64,000 nucleotides of DNA from Runella sp. MFBS21 (GTDB taxonomy: Bacteria > Bacteroidota > Bacteroidia > Cytophagales > Spirosomataceae): positions 56,144 to 120,143 of the forward strand of contig NZ_JARNTW010000021.1 of assembly GCF_029433105.1 (NCBI RefSeq), given 5' to 3'. The notes below the pieces were generated by a model that worked only from the letters and a program-made list of their open reading frames with translations, ran no database searches and was not told the origin of the DNA. The translations under genes were made by a program, and so were the position numbers. Positions 59,300 to 64,000 of the stretch are shown here, in pieces; position 1 is the stretch's first letter, and the number at the start of each line of letters is the position of its first letter.

Positions 59300-59807
59300 C
59301 GAAAAGGGTTTTAAGTGCTTGATTTGCTAATTTGATTTCACGGGGTCTTCCAATTCTCAATATATCAATGGCCGCTAATATTTCGTATAAAATAAGGTCA
59401 TTTTTAACCGCATTAGCTACTGAAACGTACAATGGTTCAATAACTTGACCTCGAATATTTCCATCAGGATTAGGCCAAACAAACGCTTCATTTGAGATAA
59501 ACTGGGCTTGGAAAAACGGGGCAGAGTGTGCCGTTGGCGTACCTATTGATAAGGGACCAGGTACGGCGGGAAACACATATTTTACGCCATGTTGCAAAAA
59601 ATCCAACAGGTTATTTCTAAAAACCTGCCTTTTCTCATTATCAATCAAACCACCAATCATGGAGCGATTGAGTGATTCACTGATTTCGGACAAACTAATC
59701 CCTAAATCATTTGACAAATTACGAATTTTCCACTCGTGATGCCCGTAAGCAATAATTTTTGATAGAACCACTATATCAAGCGGTCGCATCCCATTGTGCT
59801 TTTTCAT
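59274..59807 (-). CDS. Winged-helix antitoxin-like partner
   Basis: 177 residues from ATG 59807 (an upstream start at 59840 lies in the operator). The N terminus has a winged-helix/MarR-like HTH (LSKIIAYGHHEWKIRNLSNDLGISLSEISESLNRSMIGGLI, split). The C-terminal half is beta-rich and of unknown fold. Operon layout, overlap with the toxin, and a perfect operator in front suggest the antitoxin of an AbiEi/AbiEii-like pair with autoregulation. Confidence 0.7.
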   Translation of the reverse strand: MKKHNGMRPLDIVVLSKIIAYGHHEWKIRNLSNDLGISLSEISESLNRSMIGGLIDNEKRQVFRNNLLDFLQHGVKYVFPAVPGPLSIGTPTAHSAPFFQAQFISNEAFVWPNPDGNIRGQVIEPLYVSVANAVKNDLILYEILAAIDILRIGRPREIKLANQALKTLFDASVQSAY

Positions 59808-59812
59808 GTTCG

Positions 59813-59840
59813 TTGTTCGCAAATTGCGATATGCGAACAA
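59813..59840 (-). promoter_or_regulatory. Perfect inverted repeat operator of the AbiEii-like pair
   Basis: TTGTTCGCA (59813-59821) and TGCGAACAA (59832-59840) are perfect 9-bp inverted arms separated by 10 bp, 6 nt before the HTH gene's start codon. A strong candidate for the antitoxin's own binding site. Confidence 0.7.
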
Positions 59841-59986
59841 AAATAAACATTATTGTCGTAACTCAGTCATTTTCAAATCAAAAATGCTAATCCATTGGAT
59901 AAAAAAATCACCTATTAAATCCTCTATTTTTGACAAAATAGCTTACTATCTGTATATTTAGATATTAAAATAGCTAACTATTTCTA

Positions 59987-60277
59987 ATGGAAACAACAAC
60001 TTTACCCATTGAACAATCCCCCAAAAGACGAGCCGAAGCATTGGGGTTTCGATTGGTTAGAGTACAACAGCAATCGGCAGATGTGTATCAGATTTTTGAT
60101 ACAACAGGGTATTTGTGGCAAATAAGACTTTGTGATGAATGGGACGAACTACCAAGTTGGCAGCTTAGGAGCGAGGCCGAAAAAGATGCCTTGTTCACCT
60201 TGGCGATGGATGAATACTACGGCTCACCTTGTTGGGAAGAGGGCGGGGGCTTGGGAATTATGCCTTGTGTAGAATAG
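59987..60277 (+). CDS. Small plasmid protein of unknown function
   Basis: 96 residues, no signal peptide. Aromatic-rich (YLWQIRLCDEWDELPSWQL, DEYYGSPCWEEGGGLGIMPC). I do not recognise the family; small hypothetical proteins upstream of HipB-type systems are common. Preceded by an AT-rich element with TATTTAGATATT (59955-59966). Confidence 0.6.
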   Translation: METTTLPIEQSPKRRAEALGFRLVRVQQQSADVYQIFDTTGYLWQIRLCDEWDELPSWQLRSEAEKDALFTLAMDEYYGSPCWEEGGGLGIMPCVE

Positions 60278-60295
60278 GATTAAAAATATTTTGCA

Positions 60296-60392
60296 CCCAT
60301 TCGGGTATAAATCAAGTATTATTTCCTATATTCGTACCCGAACAGGTATAAAACAATTGAATACTAATGAAATAACCCCGAACAGGTATAAA
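60296..60392 (+). promoter_or_regulatory. Three operator copies upstream of hipB
   Basis: CCCATTCGGGTATAAA (60296-60311), CCCGAACAGGTATAAA (60337-60352) and CCCGAACAGGTATAAA (60377-60392) are spaced 41 and 40 bp apart, nearly four helical turns. Their cores (ACC...GGT) are palindromic, as expected for a HipB-type dimer. The third overlaps the start codon, which suits repression. Confidence 0.7.
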
Positions 60393-60604
60393 TGAAAAGT
60401 CTTATTGCCCAATTTGTAAAGGACAAACGCAAGTCTTTAAAACTGACCCAAGTGGATTTAGCTGAAAAATCAGGCGTAGGGCTTCGCTTTGTACGAGAAC
60501 TCGAACAAGGAAAACAAACCTTACGGCTTGACAAAATAAATCAAGTTTTGGATTTGTTTGGGTGTGAAGTAGGACCCGTCAGAAAGGAGGTAAGTCATGA
60601 ATAG
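60392..60604 (+). CDS. hipB: HipB-like XRE antitoxin
   Basis: 70 residues with one helix-turn-helix (LKLTQVDLAEKSGVGLRFVRELEQGKQTLRL, split), typical of the XRE/HipB family. It probably binds the three operators in front of it and neutralises the kinase. It overlaps the next gene by 8 nt. Confidence 0.9.
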   Translation: MKSLIAQFVKDKRKSLKLTQVDLAEKSGVGLRFVRELEQGKQTLRLDKINQVLDLFGCEVGPVRKEVSHE

Positions 60605-60926
60605 GAGTGGAGCGGTTTATTACCAAGACCAATTGGCAGGAATCATTAGCGAAGAAGAAGATGGGTATGTATTCACGTATGAAGCAGCCTATTTGAAAAA
60701 TAATTACCTGCCTGTGAGCTTAACTTTACCGCTGAGGGAAGCACCCTATAAAAGCAAGATGCTATTTCCATTTTTTGACGGATTGATTCCCGAGGGTTGG
60801 TTGTTGGAGATTGCCATTCAAAATTGGAAGCTCAACCCACGAGACCGAATGGGACTATTACTGACAGTTTGTCAAGATTGCCTTGGGGCAGTAAGTGTGA
60901 AGAAAATAGAAAATAGTGAGCCATGA
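60597..60926 (+). CDS. HipS-like protein (HipA N-terminal subdomain)
   Basis: 109 residues. It matches the N-terminal subdomain of HipA (Couple_hipA): AGIISEEEDGYVFTYEAAYL, PYKSKMLFPFFDGLIPEGWLLE. In HipBST systems this part is a separate protein, HipS, which is the antitoxin proper. Overlaps hipB by 8 nt and the kinase gene by 4 nt, so the three are made together. Confidence 0.85.
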   Translation: MNRSGAVYYQDQLAGIISEEEDGYVFTYEAAYLKNNYLPVSLTLPLREAPYKSKMLFPFFDGLIPEGWLLEIAIQNWKLNPRDRMGLLLTVCQDCLGAVSVKKIENSEP

Positions 60927-61858
60927 ACCAATGCTGCCTTTATTGTTATCAGCCTTTGAGTGAGCCTGAGCAAGACTTCCACGTCAAATGCTGCAAGAAA
61001 TTCTTTGGGACACCTATGCCGCCGATTCTCCATTTGACTCCTGATGATTTGCGAGAAATGGCCCGACGACTCATCATTCGTAGCGTAGCTGTAACTGGTG
61101 TGCAGCCCAAACTCTCGTTAGATTTAGAAAGAGTAGATGCCCAAACAAGTCGCCTGACGGTGGTGGGGTTGTGGGGAAATTATATCCTCAAACCACCAAC
61201 TGACCACTTTGAAGCTCTACCCGAAAACGAAGATTTGACCATGAAATTGGCAGCTCTATGCGGCATCAAAACAGCAGAACATACACTAATTCGATTGCAA
61301 TCGGGTAAATTGGCATATTTGACCAAACGCTTTGACCGACAAAAGGACAAAAAAATCCACATAGAGGATTTATGCCAACTGACCGAAACCCTCACCGAAC
61401 ATAAATACCGAGGCTCCATTGAAAAAGTGGGTAAGACGATTCGTACCTATGCTACCAATAAAGGTTTGGATGCGTTGGCTCTATTTGAGTTGGTCGTTTT
61501 TTGTTTTCTCACGGGTAATGCTGATATGCACCTGAAAAACTTCTCGCTGATTCGGTTTGACGATGGAGAGGTGGCTCTATCTCCCGCCTACGATTTGGTT
61601 TCTACTAAATTGGCTATGCCCGAAGACCTGGAAGAATCAGCTTTAACCATAAACGGCAAGAAAAACCGACTCAAACGAGCCGATTTTGATGAATTAGCTG
61701 CAAAGTTGGGTATTCCTGCCAAATCTTCCGAACGGGTTTATGCTAAGTTTGTAAAGAAACAAACTGCCATGTTAGAGCTGATTGGGCAGAGTTTTTTGCC
61801 GGATGAGATGAAGGCGGAATATGCTAAGGTGTTGATGGGGAGGATTGAAAGGATATAA
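60923..61858 (+). CDS. HipT-like serine/threonine kinase toxin (HipA core)
   Basis: 311 residues. The kinase core has a Gly-rich loop-like segment (Ser54, then VTGVQPKLS), Lys90 (YILKP), catalytic NADMHLKN (Asp201, His203, Asn206) and metal-binding SPAYDL (Asp224). A Cys cluster at the N terminus (NQCCLYCYQ, VKCCKK; Cys4, 5, 8, 23, 24) may bind zinc. HipA-type kinases phosphorylate glutamyl-tRNA synthetase or, in HipT, another synthetase and stall growth. The missing N-terminal subdomain is provided by the preceding gene, so this is a split, HipBST-type arrangement. Confidence 0.87.
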   Translation: MNQCCLYCYQPLSEPEQDFHVKCCKKFFGTPMPPILHLTPDDLREMARRLIIRSVAVTGVQPKLSLDLERVDAQTSRLTVVGLWGNYILKPPTDHFEALPENEDLTMKLAALCGIKTAEHTLIRLQSGKLAYLTKRFDRQKDKKIHIEDLCQLTETLTEHKYRGSIEKVGKTIRTYATNKGLDALALFELVVFCFLTGNADMHLKNFSLIRFDDGEVALSPAYDLVSTKLAMPEDLEESALTINGKKNRLKRADFDELAAKLGIPAKSSERVYAKFVKKQTAMLELIGQSFLPDEMKAEYAKVLMGRIERI

Positions 61859-61965
61859 TAGTTAAGTATTTAGATAGAAAGATATTTTAATATTTAGTTG
61901 TTTAAATAGGAATTCGGCACAATTAAATTTCACAAAACACTACCCATAGAACAGGGTGAAGTTGC

Positions 61966-62529
61966 TCACCTCCCATGCCACCTCACTCCCACAAACACCG
62001 TTGAGTGAAACGCTTGTACTGATGATGTAGGGTTCCATCGTTGGCGGAAACCGAAAACAACGGGATTTATTTCCACTTCGAGGCCAGCGTCCAAGCCTAC
62101 CAGAAACGTGGAACGCTGCATTGCGGTTTCAGAAATAACTTGGTCATGGTTGATGGACTCATAACCTGCAAAGGGTTGAGCCAATCCCCGCACAAAAAAG
62201 GTACGGGTGGCATTGCGGTGTAAGATGAATTCGTAGCCATATCCCAAGATAAATTGTTCTTGTGGGATATTGGTTGAATCAACTAATGCGGAGGTTTTAC
62301 GTTGGTAACTTGCAGTGGATTTCCAGGCGTTGTAATGGCGGTTGTATTTTCCAGTTGAAAGCAGTATTTGGGCACCACTAAGGGGGCGAAAACCGTCCAC
62401 TGTTCCCAAATAACCTTCAAAAAACCGTTGCCCTTTTAAGTGGTTTTGAGCATTTGCTGCAAGCCCAAAGACGAGCCAAACAGCAACTATTTGAATAGAA
62501 AGATATTTTGATAGTTTAGTATTCTTCAT
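61966..62529 (-). CDS. traO: Conjugative transposon protein TraO-like
   Basis: 187 residues with a signal peptide (SIQIVAVWLVFGLAANAQ). Strand-rich mature part (LGYGYEFIL, FFVRGLAQPFAGYESI, TFLVGLDAGLEVEI) as expected for the outer-membrane TraO of Bacteroides conjugation. Order traM-traN-traO on the minus strand supports it. The start region contains a GATATTTTG-type AT-rich segment like that of the plasmid's other promoters. Confidence 0.72.
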   Translation of the reverse strand: MKNTKLSKYLSIQIVAVWLVFGLAANAQNHLKGQRFFEGYLGTVDGFRPLSGAQILLSTGKYNRHYNAWKSTASYQRKTSALVDSTNIPQEQFILGYGYEFILHRNATRTFFVRGLAQPFAGYESINHDQVISETAMQRSTFLVGLDAGLEVEINPVVFGFRQRWNPTSSVQAFHSTVFVGVRWHGR

Positions 62530-62550
62530 TTTTAACTCAAAATCAAAGGA

Positions 62551-63495
62551 TTATAGATTCTTAGCTTGTAGCATGATGTCGCTTTCTACTTGGAAACGCA
62601 AGTGGCGACCGCCGTCTTTTTCGTACAGCTCTACTTCAATTACTTTATCTTCTGGGAAAGTTCGCAAGGGGAGGGCATACACTGTGGTGTACTCGGTATT
62701 ACTGCGGATGGTAGTCAAAGTTTTAGGATAATTGGCGAAAGGTTTTATTTCTACTTCTTGGGCTGCCATGCGTTTGAGTACGTCTTTGTCTCTCAGATAA
62801 AACTTAAAAAAATCAATTTCGTAATCAATCTCAGAATCGTTTCTAACGTTCAATTGAAAGTAAATCGTTTTATTTTTCACGTACAGGCTCGTGAGCAAGC
62901 AGGTCAGTTTCATCTTAGAAGCACCGATGTTTCTAATGTACGAAGTCAGCTTCTGAACCTTCTGACATTCGGTTAGTATCTCGTTTTCGTTTTTCTCATT
63001 GGGTTTATCCACGAATGAAATAATAGGACTGTGGTTCATTCCTTTTTGGTCAGACGTAAAATTGTCGGCTAACAAATTATTGGCTATGTTGATGTTTAAG
63101 ATTTCGGGGTCTTCTTGAAAACGAACCAAGAAACTGTAAAAACCGCCTTCTTCCGTAATAACCGTCATATTAGTTTCGCAGAAATCGGCTTTTTCTTTGG
63201 CTTTTACACGCAGTATATTCGGTACTGTTTCGGGAATTTGGGCAATTACATCGCCTGTACCAGCGTCAAATTCTCTGATTTTGGCAGGGAAAATGATGTG
63301 TATTGTTTTTCGATTGGAAACTCCAATTGGGTAACTTCCTTTTACTGAGCCTTTATCAATTGGTAAAATATAAGGCGTGCTATTCACTGATTGCGTCAGT
63401 ATTGGATTGGCGATTGAAACACCTTCTTTCTGGGCATAACTTGAAAGTGACAAGCTGAGACCGACAAATACTGTCGGATAGAAAAATATTTTCAT
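62551..63495 (-). CDS. traN: Conjugative transposon protein TraN (DUF4138)
   Basis: 314 residues with a signal peptide (MKIFFYPTVFVGLSLSLSSYAQ, split at residue 20). DUF4138 features: YPIGVSNRKTIHIIFPAKIREFDAG, VKAKEKADFCETNMTVITEEGGFYSF (both split) and a C-terminal beta-domain (IYFQLNVRNDSEIDYEIDFFKFYLRDK, split). VirB9-like part of the transfer channel. 14 nt after traM. Confidence 0.85.
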   Translation of the reverse strand: MKIFFYPTVFVGLSLSLSSYAQKEGVSIANPILTQSVNSTPYILPIDKGSVKGSYPIGVSNRKTIHIIFPAKIREFDAGTGDVIAQIPETVPNILRVKAKEKADFCETNMTVITEEGGFYSFLVRFQEDPEILNINIANNLLADNFTSDQKGMNHSPIISFVDKPNEKNENEILTECQKVQKLTSYIRNIGASKMKLTCLLTSLYVKNKTIYFQLNVRNDSEIDYEIDFFKFYLRDKDVLKRMAAQEVEIKPFANYPKTLTTIRSNTEYTTVYALPLRTFPEDKVIEVELYEKDGGRHLRFQVESDIMLQAKNL

Positions 63496-63509
63496 ATCAA
63501 GATAGTTTG

Positions 63510-64000
63510 TTATTCGTTGATTGTTCCGAACGAACTACCCCGTTCGGTGGGTTTGAGTAAGATTTTGTAATTGGGTTTTACGGTTACTTTCACATTCGCA
63601 ATTTTCGCTTGGGCGTATGCTCTCACGCCCGAAAAAATCGAATTCCCAGCTTGTAAGGCCATTTGTGTACCTACCTGTTGTCCTAAACTGCCTTGCTGAA
63701 TAAAGAAAGAAGGTGAAGCTACTGCTGTTTGTGCTGATTGCCCCAAACTATTGGCGATGATGTTTTTCTCTCGAATTTTAGGAACATAAAGCCCTGCACG
63801 GCCATCCAAGTCATATACCGTGAGATTGGTTTGATAGAGGGTGACGCCGAGTCTAATGCTAATGATTGTAACACTAATCCTTTCTCCGTTAATCTGACAA
63901 GTTCCTGCCAGAAGTGTGTGAACAGGTAAAGTTACTCGTTCACTATTTAACAGCAATTGTACGGTTTCAGTCAATCGAATTTTTAGGGTACTTCCATTTT
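63510..64000 (-). CDS. traM: Conjugative transposon protein TraM, C-terminal part, cut by window end
   Basis: The minus-strand frame is open beyond the window, so the gene starts to the right; a TTG at 63974 is not the start. Upstream codons read NGSTLKIRLTETV, like the conserved GS-VKLRL segment of TraM (VirB10-like). The C terminus contains YDLDGRAGLYVPKIREKN and VTVKPNYKILLKPTERGS. At least 163 residues are seen. It should form the inner-membrane-to-outer-membrane scaffold of the transfer apparatus. Confidence 0.83.
   Translation of the reverse strand, partial: NGSTLKIRLTETVQLLLNSERVTLPVHTLLAGTCQINGERISVTIISIRLGVTLYQTNLTVYDLDGRAGLYVPKIREKNIIANSLGQSAQTAVASPSFFIQQGSLGQQVGTQMALQAGNSIFSGVRAYAQAKIANVKVTVKPNYKILLKPTERGSSFGTINE

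Overview
The window looks like a large conjugative or mobilisable heavy-metal-resistance plasmid from a Bacteroidota bacterium, most likely in the Cytophagales. The evidence for this is: TonB receptors with carboxypeptidase-regulatory plug extensions, many Bacteroidota-specific families (DUF3347, DUF2911, DUF4249, DUF5686, DUF6660, PepSY-like), TAnnTTTG-type promoter boxes with few Shine-Dalgarno sites, Bacteroides-type TraM/TraN/TraO, and a Rep_3 initiator beside iterons. Species cannot be fixed by eye. All assignments come from reading the sequence; no database search was run.

Region by region. 1-9.8 kb (+): metal efflux adaptors, secreted or lipoprotein metal-binding proteins (DUF3347 twice, c-type haem protein, DUF2911), a methyltransferase, a GDCCVxC protein, an orphan nuclease-like protein, a PepSY membrane protein and a CPH-type (CopB) ATPase. 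9.8-19.8 kb (+): a doubled sensory/uptake module made of TonB receptor, response regulator, histidine kinase, PepSY-like protein, EamA protein, second regulator, second kinase and second TonB receptor, with direct repeats that could be operators. 19.8-32.3 kb (-): ACP-like, DUF2147, DUF5686, sterol-desaturase-like, DUF4249 and TonB receptor genes, then a second ACP-like gene, a PepSY-like lipoprotein, a barrel-like protein, a frameshifted Rieske gene, and an ECF sigma factor with a membrane/barrel partner.

32.4-33.4 kb is an intact-looking IS5-family element that needs a -1 frameshift. 33.5-43.8 kb (+) is one long efflux operon: DUF6660, an RND pump fused to its TolC channel, adaptor, ZIP-like and NicO-like transporters, a Zn/Cd-type P1B-ATPase, DUF3703 and a His-rich membrane protein. 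43.9-46.8 kb (+) is a di-haem oxidase, Rieske and porin operon. 46.8-49.3 kb (-) carries a metallochaperone and CopA behind a palindromic operator.

49.4-64 kb is the plasmid backbone: Rep_3 initiator, oriV with 22-bp iterons and a perfect DnaA box, DUF932 and unrecognised plasmid genes, ParA with two companions, MobC and a small relaxase, an AbiEii-like toxin/antitoxin pair, a three-gene HipB/HipS/HipT-like system, and traO-traN-traM running off the end. The most unusual part is 51.1-57.5 kb. There the gaps between genes repeat the same layout: a hairpin, a GGAATCAnGGGGnAAA box, then a shared AT-rich stretch. One gap (53.4-53.9 kb) holds three diverged copies of a structured repeat with two compensatory base-pair changes.
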